From Sporosarcina obsidiansis (lineage in GTDB: Bacteria; Bacillota; Bacilli; Bacillales_A; Planococcaceae), in the NCBI RefSeq assembly GCF_009651005.1, contig NZ_WHVW01000024.1:1-50902 (forward strand): 50,902 nucleotides of DNA. The letters are read 5' to 3'. A program made the position numbers and the translations under genes. The number at the start of each line of letters is the position of its first letter. Positions within the stretch are counted from its first letter, which is position 1. Positions 8,205-17,644 of the stretch are shown piece by piece. The notes under the pieces were generated by a model. It was not told the DNA's origin, searched no databases, and was given only the letters and a program-made list of their open reading frames with translations.

Positions 8205-9245
8205 ATGAAACGTTTAAAGAAAATAGTAACATATCTTGCCATCGTTATTGTACTAGTACTCGTAATAGCACTTTTCTTTCCCACCTGGACGTCAAATATA
8301 AAAGGTGATAACAGTATAAGTACATTAGAACAGGTCCAGATAAATGGAAGCGGTCACGAAATTATGATACGCGGCAATGATAAGGATAACCCTGTCATTA
8401 TAGTTGTACATGGAGGACCTGGGTCGCCGGAAATACCATATGCTGACCAATACAATGATTTATTGGAAGCCAATTTTACAGTTGTTAATTACGATCAAAG
8501 AGCAAGTGGGAAATCACATCATTTTTTTGAGGACTATTCAAATTTATCAACGGATTTATTGGTGGAAGACTTATTGGCTTTGACGGATTATATAGCGGAA
8601 AGCCTTGATAAAGAAAAGGTGATCCTAATGAGTCATTCTTCTGGTACATACATTGGAATTCAAGCTGCCTATAAATCTCCTGAAAAATATGAAGCCTATG
8701 TTGGTATTGGGCAAATGAGTGATACGAGAGAAAGTGAGATCGAAAGTTTGAATTTCTGTATCACTCAAGCGCAAAAGGCCGGCAATATGGATGATGCTTT
8801 ATATTTACAGGGTTTAACCGAACAAATCAAACATGGTGATACGGTTACACCAAGAGAGTATGTTATGAAATACGGTGGGTCTACCCGACTCATTGATAAT
8901 CCTGACGGTGATACCTTAGGTGTTTTATTAAGCAGTGAGTATAACTTATTAGACGCCATTCGTTATCACTATGGGATGGGATATTCTCAAGAAAAATTGG
9001 TACCTCATATGTTACAAAATCCATTACCTCAATTAGTAACAAAACTTGAAATTCCTTTATATTTTGTTATGGGTACATATGATTATATGACTTCACGTCA
9101 TGCAGCGAAGAATTATTTTGATATGCTTGAAGCCGAACAAAAGGAATTTATTGCGTTTGAGAAATCGGCGCATTATCCACAATTTGAAGAAAAAGAAAAA
9201 TTTAATGAATGGATGTCCGCTACTTTTATTAATAATGAAAAATAA
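8205..9245 (+). CDS. Membrane-anchored alpha/beta hydrolase (proline iminopeptidase-like)
   Basis: A protein of 346 aa with an N-terminal helix (about residues 8-27) that should anchor it or act as an uncleaved signal. The catalytic domain has the oxyanion motif HGGPG, the DQRASGKS strand typical of prolyl aminopeptidase-like hydrolases, the nucleophile elbow SHSSGT, a probable acid in MGTYDYMTS and a histidine in SAHYPQFEE. The physiological substrate is unknown. It is transcribed alone and ends at a strong bidirectional terminator. The DNA is AT-rich like the EamA gene before it. The ribosome-binding site (AGAAGGG) is rather far from the ATG. Confidence 0.85.
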   Translation: MKRLKKIVTYLAIVIVLVLVIALFFPTWTSNIKGDNSISTLEQVQINGSGHEIMIRGNDKDNPVIIVVHGGPGSPEIPYADQYNDLLEANFTVVNYDQRASGKSHHFFEDYSNLSTDLLVEDLLALTDYIAESLDKEKVILMSHSSGTYIGIQAAYKSPEKYEAYVGIGQMSDTRESEIESLNFCITQAQKAGNMDDALYLQGLTEQIKHGDTVTPREYVMKYGGSTRLIDNPDGDTLGVLLSSEYNLLDAIRYHYGMGYSQEKLVPHMLQNPLPQLVTKLEIPLYFVMGTYDYMTSRHAAKNYFDMLEAEQKEFIAFEKSAHYPQFEEKEKFNEWMSATFINNEK

Positions 9246-9267
9246 ATAGTGTGCCGTCCACACAAAA

Positions 9268-9295
9268 AAATGCACCACCAATTGGTGGTGCATTT
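9268..9295. terminator. Bidirectional terminator
   Basis: A perfect palindrome: 9268-9281 pairs with 9282-9295 (core TGCACCACCAA). It is flanked by A7 on the left and TTTCATTT on the right, so it can end the rightward hydrolase and the leftward SEC-C gene. Confidence 0.75.
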
Positions 9296-9328
9296 CATTT
9301 CTGGACAGCCTCATGACAACTTATAAAT

Positions 9329-11182
9329 TTACAATAGATACCAAATATACTGTGCTTCTTCTGGTGTACCTGGTTTTATATCCGCGCTTCTCGGATACGC
9401 GATTCGATCTGCTGATGTATGAATCAATGCCCCTACATACGGATTGGCCTGCTCTGCTTTTTTAAATAGGTCAGCAGTGCGTTCGGAACCTTCTTTCGTT
9501 TTTTCCATTTCAATCAACCATGCCAAATACAAATAGGTTGCGTCATGATCGGAAATCTCAGCACAAGCCCTCAATACTTGGCTCGCCTGTCCGATTTCAT
9601 TTTGATGAATTAATGAAGAAATGGCCAGATAGCGGACGCCTTGGTGATCATACAGATCGAGAGTTAGAATGCGCAAAAATATCTCACTCGACTGGGTGTA
9701 GCGTTCTTCCTCGTAAAGCCAGACGCCGTAACTAAGCAAGGCACGCAAATATGGACGATTTGTCGCAAACGCCCACACGTCTTCTGCTTGATCATCGAAC
9801 TGTTTTTCGCCAGAGAAAATAGCCTGCTTAAGAAATTTCTCTTGTTGTTCACTTGAATTCGTCATCTGTGCTTGCAGCAACAACGCGTCGACATTCGTTT
9901 GATCTGCACCATAGGCTTGTTGTGCAAAGTCATGACGTTGTTCAATCGTTTCTGCTGCATACGCCATATAGCAAAGCATCTGCGCTTCTTGCTGTCGATT
10001 CGCTGGCTCAAACGGTTGCTGCATCGCTTGCTGGATATAAGTTTGTGCTTCTACTAACGTCTCGAAATTCTGCTGTTTCGAAAGCATATGAATCTGCCAG
10101 TTCGTCTTTTCAGTTGGACGCGGATCAGTGCCTACATAATAAGCCGTTCCTGAAGCATTCCCTTCTTGCATCATCTGGTCTAGCTCTTCTACAGCATCTC
10201 TTAATACTTCGGTATGTTTTTTGAAGGACGAAACAGAAACATTGAACATCTTACCGACTTCCGCTTGCGTGTACGTAATCGGCATCATCCCCACCTCGAC
10301 GGCTAGCTGGAATGCTGCAGCCGCTAACACTTCAGGCTTACGGAATTTCGGCTGTCGATCCGTAAAGTAGTATGCCATCAATGAAAGCAACATTTCGTAT
10401 GCACCCGGGAATAATTCTTCATTTTGAAGCTTGTCATCCAAAATCGTAATCACTTCTCGCTGTAAGGGGATGAAGTTTTGCTCCACTACTTCCATCAACG
10501 TCTGTGCATCTAACTTACAAACTACTTCAAAAATATCCACGAGATAGTTCTTGAAAAATTCAAAGCTATTCTTTTCATTGCTTGTTTCGGCAAGCGCCTG
10601 AACTTTCGTCACCAGTTCACCGCTCACATGTTCATTGACAGCTACCGCGGAAATTGGCATTACCCAACGCTCTTCATTACGCCATTCTTCTAGCACAATG
10701 GCTAGCACAACACGAACGTCCTCTGGCTCGTCCGCCTCTCTCGCCAAGAAATACTCACCATCTCCAAGAATTTCTTTCATTGTATATACATTCTCACGGA
10801 TCGATGTTACTTCAGCAAACGTAATGAAAGCGTTCTGCCAGCTTTTCAGGATATGACGTACCGCTTTATTTTGCGTGCGATTCAGTGCTTTCACTACATG
10901 TCGTCGCCAGAGATCTTTTCGAGCAATGAAGAAATAGTAATCACTCACATTCGAGGCTAGTTCTTCCTCTTCCATCCACTCGCCAAGACGCTTGCCCCAT
11001 TGCGCCAAAAGACCTTCCAGTTCTTTGACTTCTACTGGTGACAAAGAAGTTTCATAATAGCTGTTCAGAACTTTTTTCAATTCTTCCTGGATTTGATTAA
11101 CTCCAGGCTCATTCGTTCTGCCACAGCAGTCCTGTACAATCTCCCCGCTTCCGCAAGGACATTTTTCTTTATTCCCTATCAC
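9329..11182 (-). CDS. SEC-C metal-binding and TPR-like protein
   Basis: About 617 aa. The N-terminus holds a SEC-C zinc motif (CPCGSG followed by CC eight residues later). A central stretch (AAAFQLAVEVG..TYTQAEVGKMFNVSVSSFKKH) looks like a cyclin/HTH fold, and the last 250 residues form TPR-like helical pairs. The function is unknown; a binding or adaptor role is inferred. The frame is open to 11248, but its first codons run through the terminator hairpin of the neighbouring MFS gene. I place the start at the GTG at 11182 (VIGNKEKCPCGSG), which has AAAAAGG some 11 nt upstream. The exact start is uncertain. It is probably transcribed on its own. Confidence 0.75.
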   Translation of the reverse strand: MIGNKEKCPCGSGEIVQDCCGRTNEPGVNQIQEELKKVLNSYYETSLSPVEVKELEGLLAQWGKRLGEWMEEEELASNVSDYYFFIARKDLWRRHVVKALNRTQNKAVRHILKSWQNAFITFAEVTSIRENVYTMKEILGDGEYFLAREADEPEDVRVVLAIVLEEWRNEERWVMPISAVAVNEHVSGELVTKVQALAETSNEKNSFEFFKNYLVDIFEVVCKLDAQTLMEVVEQNFIPLQREVITILDDKLQNEELFPGAYEMLLSLMAYYFTDRQPKFRKPEVLAAAAFQLAVEVGMMPITYTQAEVGKMFNVSVSSFKKHTEVLRDAVEELDQMMQEGNASGTAYYVGTDPRPTEKTNWQIHMLSKQQNFETLVEAQTYIQQAMQQPFEPANRQQEAQMLCYMAYAAETIEQRHDFAQQAYGADQTNVDALLLQAQMTNSSEQQEKFLKQAIFSGEKQFDDQAEDVWAFATNRPYLRALLSYGVWLYEEERYTQSSEIFLRILTLDLYDHQGVRYLAISSLIHQNEIGQASQVLRACAEISDHDATYLYLAWLIEMEKTKEGSERTADLFKKAEQANPYVGALIHTSADRIAYPRSADIKPGTPEEAQYIWYLL

Positions 11183-11221
11183 ATCGAACACAACCTTTTT
11201 CTTTTTACTATAACATAAAAA

Positions 11222-11253
11222 AAAGAAGCTTCGCATGCTAGCCAGCATGCGAA
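11222..11253 (-). terminator. Terminator of the MFS exporter gene
   Basis: TTCGCATGCT (11230-11239) pairs with AGCATGCGAA (11244-11253). Read leftward, the stem is followed by a T-rich run (complement of 11216-11229), directly after the MFS stop codon at 11264. Confidence 0.75.
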
Positions 11254-11263
11254 ACCCCCTCTT

Positions 11264-12766
11264 CTATTTCTCGGATTCTTGCTTTGTTTCTGCCACAGGT
11301 TCAAATTGTTGAGGTGTCACGCGTTTGATGAAAAGAGCTAATACTAACGCACCCACTGTAATAATAGTGGAAATAAAGAAGGCATGATTGACACCATCCA
11401 GCATTGCCATACGCCCTATTTCTTCTTTCATTGTCGAAATATCTACACCCGCACCCATCAATTCTTTCGCTTGATCGGCAGCCGATTGATCCAACCGATT
11501 GGTCATAATTGTCAGTAATAACGCTGAACCAATGGCCCCTGACACTTGCTGGAGTGTATTGTTCATCGCTGTACCATGCGGATTCGATTTCATCGGTAGC
11601 GAATTCATACCGTTTGTCATGATCGGCATCGTTACCATCGACATCCCGAACATCCGCACTGTATATAGCATCATTAAATAATAATAGCCAGTATCCAGTT
11701 GCAGGCGACTAAGGAAATAGGTCGTGACAACGGATATGGATAAACCTGTATACGCAAGTGCACGAGGTCCATACTTATCGAACAGCCTTCCTGTAATCGG
11801 CGACATAATCCCCATGGCAATCGCTCCTGGCAACATGAGGAGTCCTGCATGAAATGGTGATATTCCACGGACGTTCTGCACATAGAGCGGTGTCAAGATC
11901 ATCCCAGAGAACATAGCAATTGATAAGACAATCGAAATGACAGAAGCCAAAGCAAACATCGGATGCTTATAAATCTTGAAGTCCAACATCGGCTCTTCCA
12001 TGTTCAGCTGCTCAACGACGAAAATAATTAGCGCAATCGTCCCGATTCCGATCGTACCATATACTTCTATTGCTCCCCAGCCCATTTCACCTGCGGAACT
12101 GAAACCATATAACAGTCCGCCGAAACCAATACTCGATAGCACGAGCGACAAGACGTCCAATTTGACATCACGATTCGGTGTAATATTTTTCAATTTGAAA
12201 ACTGCGAGAATGATCGTCAAAATCGCGATCGGCAAAACAATTTCAAATAGTGTCCGCCATGAGTAATGCTCCACAATATACCCTGATAATGTAGGCCCAA
12301 TCGCTGGAGCCGTGAACATTACTAATCCGAACATTCCAAGCGCTGATCCTCGCTTCTCGACCGGAAACGCGGTTAACATGACATTCATCAATAAAGGCAT
12401 CATCAGTGCAGAACCTGATGCCTGCACCATACGAGCTACGATTAATAAACCGAAAGTCGGTGCAATGATTGCTAGGAATGTCCCTAATGTAAACAGCACC
12501 ATAGCCGTCAAGAAGATCTTTTTATTCGTGAACTTCTGAATGAAAAAGGCACTAGCCGGAATCAAGATCCCATTGACCAACATAAAACCTGTCGTCAGCC
12601 ATTGGACATCGGACGGACGCACTGAAAACTCATCCATGATGACCGGTAGCGCTATATTGAGCAGTGTATTGTTCAAGATGGCGACAAAGGCACCAATGAA
12701 TAGAATGGCAATAACCCCATAAGGAGGTTTTTCATGCATTTTCTTAATATCTACTGATTCTTCCAT
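11264..12766 (-). CDS. DHA2-family MFS multidrug exporter (EmrB/QacA type)
   Basis: A 500-aa membrane protein with about 14 hydrophobic segments, the usual number for the DHA2 family of proton-driven drug exporters. The family motif near TM1 (NNTLLNIALPVIMDEF, close to LDxTxVNVALP), GLLIVARMVQASGSALMMPL (motif C region) and GRLFDKYGPRAL are visible. It resembles LmrB/EmrB proteins of Bacilli. Start ATG at 12766 with TAGGAGGAAG upstream. A divergent TetR gene 178 bp away very likely controls it, and the substrate would be the ligand of that repressor. It ends at its own terminator. Confidence 0.92.
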   Translation of the reverse strand: MEESVDIKKMHEKPPYGVIAILFIGAFVAILNNTLLNIALPVIMDEFSVRPSDVQWLTTGFMLVNGILIPASAFFIQKFTNKKIFLTAMVLFTLGTFLAIIAPTFGLLIVARMVQASGSALMMPLLMNVMLTAFPVEKRGSALGMFGLVMFTAPAIGPTLSGYIVEHYSWRTLFEIVLPIAILTIILAVFKLKNITPNRDVKLDVLSLVLSSIGFGGLLYGFSSAGEMGWGAIEVYGTIGIGTIALIIFVVEQLNMEEPMLDFKIYKHPMFALASVISIVLSIAMFSGMILTPLYVQNVRGISPFHAGLLMLPGAIAMGIMSPITGRLFDKYGPRALAYTGLSISVVTTYFLSRLQLDTGYYYLMMLYTVRMFGMSMVTMPIMTNGMNSLPMKSNPHGTAMNNTLQQVSGAIGSALLLTIMTNRLDQSAADQAKELMGAGVDISTMKEEIGRMAMLDGVNHAFFISTIITVGALVLALFIKRVTPQQFEPVAETKQESEK

Positions 12767-12864
12767 TTCTTCCTCCTATATTTTACTATGAATTTATATC
12801 AGAGATTCATTTTATACTGTCGGTCTAATTATTTCAACTAAAAAATATTAACAGATTTGAGAAG

Positions 12865-12893
12865 TTGATATAATAACCTTATTTGTATATCAT
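12865..12893 (+). promoter_or_regulatory. tetR promoter overlapped by an inverted repeat (candidate operator)
   Basis: TTGATA (12865-12870) and TATCAT (12888-12893), 17 bp apart, form a good SigA promoter. The inverted repeat TGATATA (12866-12872) / TATATCA (12886-12892) covers both boxes, so a bound repressor would block it. This suggests autoregulation by the TetR protein. Confidence 0.5.
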
Positions 12894-12944
12894 ACTGTTT
12901 ATACCAATAGTATAATCAAAATCCGAAAACATAGGTGAGAGACA

Positions 12945-13826
12945 ATGAATGATCGAAAACGGCATGTATTACTAACTGCTAAACAACTGTTCATAGAGAA
13001 CGGTTTTCAAGCGACATCCATTCAAGACATTTTGGGTGAAGCCCATATTTCAAAAGGAACATTCTACAACTACTTTTCCTCAAAAAATGAATGCTTGATG
13101 GCCATCCTAAGAGATGCCTATCACCTATCATTTTTACGCAGGAATGAACTAGCCATCGGTAAAAATCTAACTGATCCACAACTTCTCGCAGATCAAATCC
13201 ACATTCGTCTGACAATGAATCGAGAACAAAATTTATTACCATTATTTGAAACGGTCGTGCACTCACCTGATGATGAGCTACGACAATTCGTCAAGCATAT
13301 GCATTTTAGAGAATTGGCCTGGATCGCTAAACGATTAGTGGATATCTACGGTGAGGAAGTGAAGCCGTTTGCTTACGACTGTGCTTCTCTGATTTTCGGC
13401 TTTATCCAACATTCACTACATATCTGGAAGAGTTCAACTTTAGAACGTTTGGATACGAAGCATCTCGTCGATTTCGTTATGCAACGTATGGAAGTCGTCG
13501 TGCCTGATATTATAGAACGAGACGCGCACTTTTTATCACAAAACTTGTTGGAGACGATTATGACAGGGGCGGAATTTTATCCAATGACGCAAGACGTATT
13601 GGTGAGTAAGTTACGAGAATTTATCGAGGCTTTACCTGACAAGGATGATGCTGGAAAGCTATACGGGCAATTTTTGCTAGAAGAACTTTCGACCGCAGCA
13701 CCACGAATTCATTTATTAGAGTCGGTTGTTCGTTCTTTCCGTCAAGCATTTGAAGGAACTGACCTGCAACTTCAAGCTGTGGAGTTGTCGGCAGCCGTAT
13801 GGTTGTTTATTGATAAAACAGAATAA
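12945..13826 (+). CDS. TetR/AcrR-family transcriptional regulator
   Basis: A 293-aa regulator, long for the family (usual length about 200). Residues 1-50 are a classic TetR DNA-binding domain (LLTAKQLFIENGFQATSIQDIL, then ISKGTFYNYFSSKNECLMAIL). The rest is helical, with a C-terminal extension beyond the normal ligand domain. It is divergent from the DHA2 exporter and probably represses it and itself through the inverted repeat at 12866-12892. Start ATG at 12945 with TAGGTGAGAG upstream. The ligand is unknown. Confidence 0.88.
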   Translation: MNDRKRHVLLTAKQLFIENGFQATSIQDILGEAHISKGTFYNYFSSKNECLMAILRDAYHLSFLRRNELAIGKNLTDPQLLADQIHIRLTMNREQNLLPLFETVVHSPDDELRQFVKHMHFRELAWIAKRLVDIYGEEVKPFAYDCASLIFGFIQHSLHIWKSSTLERLDTKHLVDFVMQRMEVVVPDIIERDAHFLSQNLLETIMTGAEFYPMTQDVLVSKLREFIEALPDKDDAGKLYGQFLLEELSTAAPRIHLLESVVRSFRQAFEGTDLQLQAVELSAAVWLFIDKTE

Positions 13827-13828
13827 CG

Positions 13829-13876
13829 GTGGGTTCGCGCCAAACTATTGCTGGACATAGCGAAACTTTCCAATCA
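13829..13876. repeat. Degenerate single unit of the 42-bp repeat family
   Basis: On the minus strand the sequence contains GTTTGGCGCG and GGAAAGTTTCGCT, resembling part of the 42-bp units at 2340-2552. It again sits between convergent genes. Only a weak match. Confidence 0.3.
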
Positions 13877-13881
13877 AAAAA

Positions 13882-13922
13882 GAGGCTGGTGCAGAATATA
13901 CGATATATTCCGTACCAGCCTC
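13882..13922. terminator. Terminator between tetR and the hydroxyacid dehydrogenase gene
   Basis: GAGGCTGGT (13882-13890) pairs with ACCAGCCTC (13914-13922), with an inner stem GAATATA/TATATTC. A-run 13876-13881 gives a T-run for leftward transcripts. The GAGGCTGG start is shared with the element at 50391. Confidence 0.7.
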
Positions 13923-13934
13923 CTGTCTATTCAT

Positions 13935-14897
13935 TTAACAAACCCGATGACTTGGCTCTTCACCTTTTGCCCATGATTGTAACGCTTCTACATTCAACTT
14001 CATCATCGCCATTCGTGTTCGTATGGAGGCGCTTCCAATATGCGGCAATACAGTCACATTAGGCAACGTCAACAACGGATGATCAAGTGGAACAGGTTCT
14101 GTCTCAAATACATCCAAGCCGGCTGCATAGATTTTCTTCGTATGCAACGCATGGAACAAATCCTCTTCATCGACAATACCGCCACGTGCCACATTGATCA
14201 AAATCGCCGTCTCCTTCATTTGATTCAACTCTTTTTTACCGATTAATCCTTCTGTTTCAGCAGTATATGGGACCAATATGAGCACGAAGTCGGATTTTGC
14301 AAGCAAGTCCGGTAGCTCCACATACTGACAGCCATACATCTCTTCTGTCTCATGTTTTCTACTGCGATTATGGTACAACACCGTCATGTCAAACCCTTTC
14401 GCACGTCGCATAACCGCTTCACCAATCCGACCCATTCCGACGATTCCAAGTGTCGCGCCAAAGACGTCTACTCCAGTAAAACCAAGCGGCTCCCACGATG
14501 TCCATCTACCTTCGCGCAATGCGTTTTCGGCACCCATCAGATCGCGAGCAGTGGCCATCAATAAAGCAAATGCTAGATCAGCTGTTGTTTCCGTCAGCAC
14601 ATCCGGTGTATTGGTGACCATGATGCCTCGCTCTTTGGCAGCTTTCACATCAATATTATTATAGCCAACAGCCATGTTCACAATGATTTTCAAATGTGAT
14701 GCAATATCGAGCACTTCTTCAGTAATTTGATCAGAAATCACTGTCCACAGTGCATCTGCAGTAGCAACTTTTTGCAGTAGCACATCACGCGGAACAGCTT
14801 CGCTCGAAGAATGCCACATGTCCACTTCGTACACATCGCGAAGTGGCACAATGACTTCTTCTGGCATCTCCCGACAAATATATAATGTTGGTTTCAC
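13935..14897 (-). CDS. D-2-hydroxyacid dehydrogenase (glyoxylate/hydroxypyruvate reductase type)
   Basis: About 320 aa. NAD(P)-dependent reductase of 2-keto acids with the family order: N-terminal substrate half, Rossmann domain with GIVGMGRIGEAVMRRA, the substrate-binding Arg in NVARGGIVDE, the Glu in DVFETEPVP and the catalytic His in LPHIGSA. Glyoxylate or hydroxypyruvate are likely substrates, and a glycerate kinase occurs at 40.1 kb. The ATG at 14903 lies only one base after AGGAGG, while the GTG two codons later has the ideal 7-nt spacing, so I prefer 14897. It follows moaA by 14 bp and is probably co-transcribed with the molybdenum cofactor operon, with no clear functional link. Confidence 0.88.
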   Translation of the reverse strand: MKPTLYICREMPEEVIVPLRDVYEVDMWHSSSEAVPRDVLLQKVATADALWTVISDQITEEVLDIASHLKIIVNMAVGYNNIDVKAAKERGIMVTNTPDVLTETTADLAFALLMATARDLMGAENALREGRWTSWEPLGFTGVDVFGATLGIVGMGRIGEAVMRRAKGFDMTVLYHNRSRKHETEEMYGCQYVELPDLLAKSDFVLILVPYTAETEGLIGKKELNQMKETAILINVARGGIVDEEDLFHALHTKKIYAAGLDVFETEPVPLDHPLLTLPNVTVLPHIGSASIRTRMAMMKLNVEALQSWAKGEEPSHRVC

Positions 14898-14911
14898 GGA
14901 CATCCCTCCTG

Positions 14912-15922
14912 TTAGCCACCTATATAGTTCATATTAATTTTTTTGCGATTTTTCACCGTCTGTTCAGACCGTTCATCTGAATAACGATCCGTTCTCCGAC
15001 TCCACATACCCGCAATTTCATCTAGCAGTTCTTCATCTGTTTTACCCGAGCGAATCAACCCGCGGATATCAAAGCCTTCTGATGCGAATAAACATGTATA
15101 TAGTTTTCCTTCAGACGATAAACGGGATCGTGTACAAGTCGAACAAAACGATTCCGAAACCGACGTAATGAAGCCGACTTCCGCGTCCGTATCTAAGTAG
15201 CGATAGCGTTTCGCCACTTCTCCATAATACTCTTCTTCCGCTGGCTCCATATCATAGACAGCGGCAAGCATGTCATAGATTTCCTTCTTCGTGACCACTT
15301 TATCGAAACTCCAGCCGTTGTCATTGCCGACATCCATAAACTCGATATAGCGCAACGTGATGCCCATGTCCTTAAAATACGCGGCCATCGGGACGATTTC
15401 GCTTTCATTGACACCTTTTTGCACGACCATATTCACTTTGATCGTAAAACCGATGTCTTGGGCTTTTTTGATGTTTTTGAGAACAAGATCAGGTGAAATG
15501 CCACGGCCGTTGATGCGACCAAACAGCTCTGCGTCGAGCGCATCCAAACTAATGTTCAGACGCCTCAAACCCGCATCATAGAGAGGTTGCGCATATTGAC
15601 CGAGAAGCACTGCATTCGTCGTCAATCCAATATCTTCAATTCCTTCGATGTCATGTAACTTCTGGATCAACTCAGGCAAATCGCGGCGCATTAACGGTTC
15701 ACCGCCAGTCAACCGAAGTTTTTTTACACCGAGCTTGGCAAATATCCGAGCTAGACGTTCCAGCTCTTCAAATGACAGCAGTTCATTTTTCGCCAAAAAC
15801 AGAAAGTCATCACCAAATATCTCTTTCGGCATACAGTACGTACAACGAAAATTACAACGATCCGTCACGGAAATTCGCAAATCTCTGATCGGGCGTCCTA
15901 GTTGATCAACGACGGCATCCAT
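14912..15922 (-). CDS. moaA: GTP 3',8-cyclase MoaA (molybdenum cofactor step 1)
   Basis: A radical-SAM enzyme of 336 aa that starts molybdopterin synthesis by converting GTP to the cyclic intermediate used by MoaC. The N-terminal cluster motif is CNFRCTYC (CxxxCxxC), with LTGGEPLMR after it. The C-terminal second cluster is seen as [20 protein letters not shown], and the chain ends in GG, as MoaA proteins do. Two ATGs are possible: 15931 lies directly against AAAGGAG, while 15922 has the normal 9-nt spacing and gives [11 protein letters not shown], so I choose 15922. It overlaps the end of mobA. Confidence 0.96.
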   Translation of the reverse strand: MDAVVDQLGRPIRDLRISVTDRCNFRCTYCMPKEIFGDDFLFLAKNELLSFEELERLARIFAKLGVKKLRLTGGEPLMRRDLPELIQKLHDIEGIEDIGLTTNAVLLGQYAQPLYDAGLRRLNISLDALDAELFGRINGRGISPDLVLKNIKKAQDIGFTIKVNMVVQKGVNESEIVPMAAYFKDMGITLRYIEFMDVGNDNGWSFDKVVTKKEIYDMLAAVYDMEPAEEEYYGEVAKRYRYLDTDAEVGFITSVSESFCSTCTRSRLSSEGKLYTCLFASEGFDIRGLIRSGKTDEELLDEIAGMWSRRTDRYSDERSEQTVKNRKKINMNYIGG

Positions 15923-16499
15923 CTTCTCCATCTCCTTTCAGTTCACACGGCGTGTTAACATTTGTAAAAACTAATCCAGGCAGTGTAGTCAGCATACTTC
16001 CTTCAATCCATCGGCCATCATGTCGTGCTTGAACATGCATTACTCGTCGATTGCCTTCATTCAGGGCTTGCCGAATCGTCGGTTTCACGGTCGCTTGCCA
16101 AACAGCTACGAGCGGATGGCGCTTCCCTTCCAATGTGACTGCGGAAACATCACCACAATGCGCATCCAACAAACGCTCGATCACATTGGCCTGAATGAAC
16201 GGCATATCGCACGGCAACACAATATAACGATCAGCCGCTACTGCTTCCATTCCCGTCAAGATTCCTGCTAACGGCCCCAATCCAGCAAACCCTTCCAGGT
16301 CTGTCATCACGCGCAAATCTGCAGGGAACCTACCAAGGAACTCAGGTCGCGTAACAATAATAATTTCATCACAAAATGGCCGTAATGCGTCTAATGAATA
16401 ATGATAAAACTCTTGTCCTTGATATTTTGCAAACGCTTTAGGTGAACCAAACCGTCGTGACTGTCCCCCTGCCAACAAAATACCGACCGTCTTCTTCAT
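15906..16499 (-). CDS. mobA: Molybdenum cofactor guanylyltransferase MobA
   Basis: A 197-aa nucleotidyltransferase that attaches GMP to molybdopterin to make the guanine dinucleotide form needed by NarG. The N-terminus has the GTP-binding signature [15 protein letters not shown], then LPCDMPFIQ as the metal-binding region. The frame opens at 16529, but ATG 16499 is in the typical [12 protein letters not shown] position and overlaps the moaD stop as ATGA. Its product is needed because NarG carries a bis-MGD cofactor. Confidence 0.95.
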   Translation of the reverse strand: MKKTVGILLAGGQSRRFGSPKAFAKYQGQEFYHYSLDALRPFCDEIIIVTRPEFLGRFPADLRVMTDLEGFAGLGPLAGILTGMEAVAADRYIVLPCDMPFIQANVIERLLDAHCGDVSAVTLEGKRHPLVAVWQATVKPTIRQALNEGNRRVMHVQARHDGRWIEGSMLTTLPGLVFTNVNTPCELKGDGEDGCRR

Positions 16500-16729
16500 C
16501 CGCCACTCACAGGAGGGATGAAAGCACACACATCACCCGACTGAATGACATCTTCTTTTCTAGCATACTCTTCATTTATCGCCACATGAATCGTGTCTTT
16601 ACCAAAACCGGGATAGGTCGCTTCTGCCCAATCCAATAATTCTTCCACTGTTAAAGGCGCACGATCCAAAGATTCCTCTCCTTTACCTGTCAACTCTCGC
16701 AGTCTCGCAAAATAATGAACTGTAATCAT
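16496..16729 (-). CDS. moaD: Molybdopterin synthase small subunit MoaD
   Basis: A 77-aa ubiquitin-fold sulfur carrier ending in the obligatory Gly-Gly (PPVSGG). Its C-terminal glycine is adenylated by MoeB and thiocarboxylated, then donates sulfur to the pterin within the MoaD-MoaE complex. Start ATG 16729 with GGGAGTAGG upstream. It lies 2 bp after moaE and overlaps mobA. Confidence 0.95.
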   Translation of the reverse strand: MITVHYFARLRELTGKGEESLDRAPLTVEELLDWAEATYPGFGKDTIHVAINEEYARKEDVIQSGDVCAFIPPVSGG

Positions 16730-16731
16730 TG

Positions 16732-17172
16732 CTACCTACTCCCTTTCTCTGGATATTTCTTTTGCGCTCCGATCCACTCTTCGCCATCTTCCCAAATTTC
16801 CTTTTTCCAAATGGGCACCACTTCTTTAATCCGTTCAATGGCATATTCATTCGCCTCATATGCTTCTTTTCTATGAGGAGAAGAAACCGCAATAACTACG
16901 GCAATGTCTGAAATTTTCAATTCACCAATTCGATGTGCCATCGCAACTTGAACACCCGGCCATTTTTCTTCCATCTCCGCACCAATTTCCGCGAGTTTCT
17001 TCTCGGCCATCGGGATATATGCTTCATAAGCAAGATACAATGTTCGAACTCCATGCGTCCACTCCCGCACATGCCCTGTAAAAACCGTCACCGCCCCAGC
17101 TGCTGGATGCAAGACCAGATCGCTGTATGTTTGCGGATTAATCGGTGTATTCACTATTTCAAATCGTTTCAT
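16732..17172 (-). CDS. moaE: Molybdopterin synthase catalytic subunit MoaE
   Basis: 146 aa, the usual length. It makes the dithiolene of molybdopterin using sulfur carried by MoaD. The family motifs are GAVTVFTGHVRE, LAYEAYIPMAEKKL, the AHRIGELKISD strand, SSPHRKEAYEA and the conserved lysine stretch VPIWKKE near the C-terminus. It overlaps the end of mobB by 14 bp and is followed by moaD. Confidence 0.96.
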   Translation of the reverse strand: MKRFEIVNTPINPQTYSDLVLHPAAGAVTVFTGHVREWTHGVRTLYLAYEAYIPMAEKKLAEIGAEMEEKWPGVQVAMAHRIGELKISDIAVVIAVSSPHRKEAYEANEYAIERIKEVVPIWKKEIWEDGEEWIGAQKKYPEKGSR

Positions 17173-17644
17173 TTATTGTCGCCTCCCAAAGCCACTCTTG
17201 TAGCCATTCATCCAATGAAGTCTTATCCGTAAAGATTGCTTGCGTGCTGGCTACCTGGACAATATCCGAGAGTGCCTGCAATTCTGCCCAATCTTCATCA
17301 CTCCGAACGAGCACTACTTTTTCACCAACTTCGTATTTATATCCTTCGATCAATAAAACGTCTGGATTCCCCGAAGCAGCCAGTGCCTTTAGCTCTCGAA
17401 ATGAACGTACCTCTTGTTGAACCCATTGTATCATACCCCCACCTGCCACTACAGTGGAGGTGGCTCCCGCTTGAAGAAATTGACTAGTATCTGTATGAGC
17501 AGGAGGCAGTTCAGGTGCGCCACCATGTCCATGATGTTTCAACACAGCCACTTTCAGCCCCAAGCCTTGAAGTACAGTAATCCAATGAGAAATAAGCATC
17601 GTTTTTCCACTGTTTTTAAAACCAACGACATGCAGCGTTTTCAC
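17159..17644 (-). CDS. mobB: Molybdopterin-guanine dinucleotide biosynthesis protein MobB
   Basis: About 161 aa with a P-loop near the start (VVGFKNSGKTML) and the HHGHGG motif of the MobB GTPase family. It assists MobA, perhaps by supplying GTP; it is not strictly essential in E. coli. The GTG at 17644 overlaps the moeA stop as GTGA and gives the typical VKTLHVVGFKNSGKT start. The GTG at 17653 is the alternative. Confidence 0.9.
   Translation of the reverse strand: MKTLHVVGFKNSGKTMLISHWITVLQGLGLKVAVLKHHGHGGAPELPPAHTDTSQFLQAGATSTVVAGGGMIQWVQQEVRSFRELKALAASGNPDVLLIEGYKYEVGEKVVLVRSDEDWAELQALSDIVQVASTQAIFTDKTSLDEWLQEWLWEATINETI

Noticed and set aside
11183..11248. N-terminal extension of the SEC-C protein up to an ATG at 11248
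   Set aside because: The extra codons come from the terminator hairpin of the MFS gene and a T-rich tail, with no conserved protein sequence.
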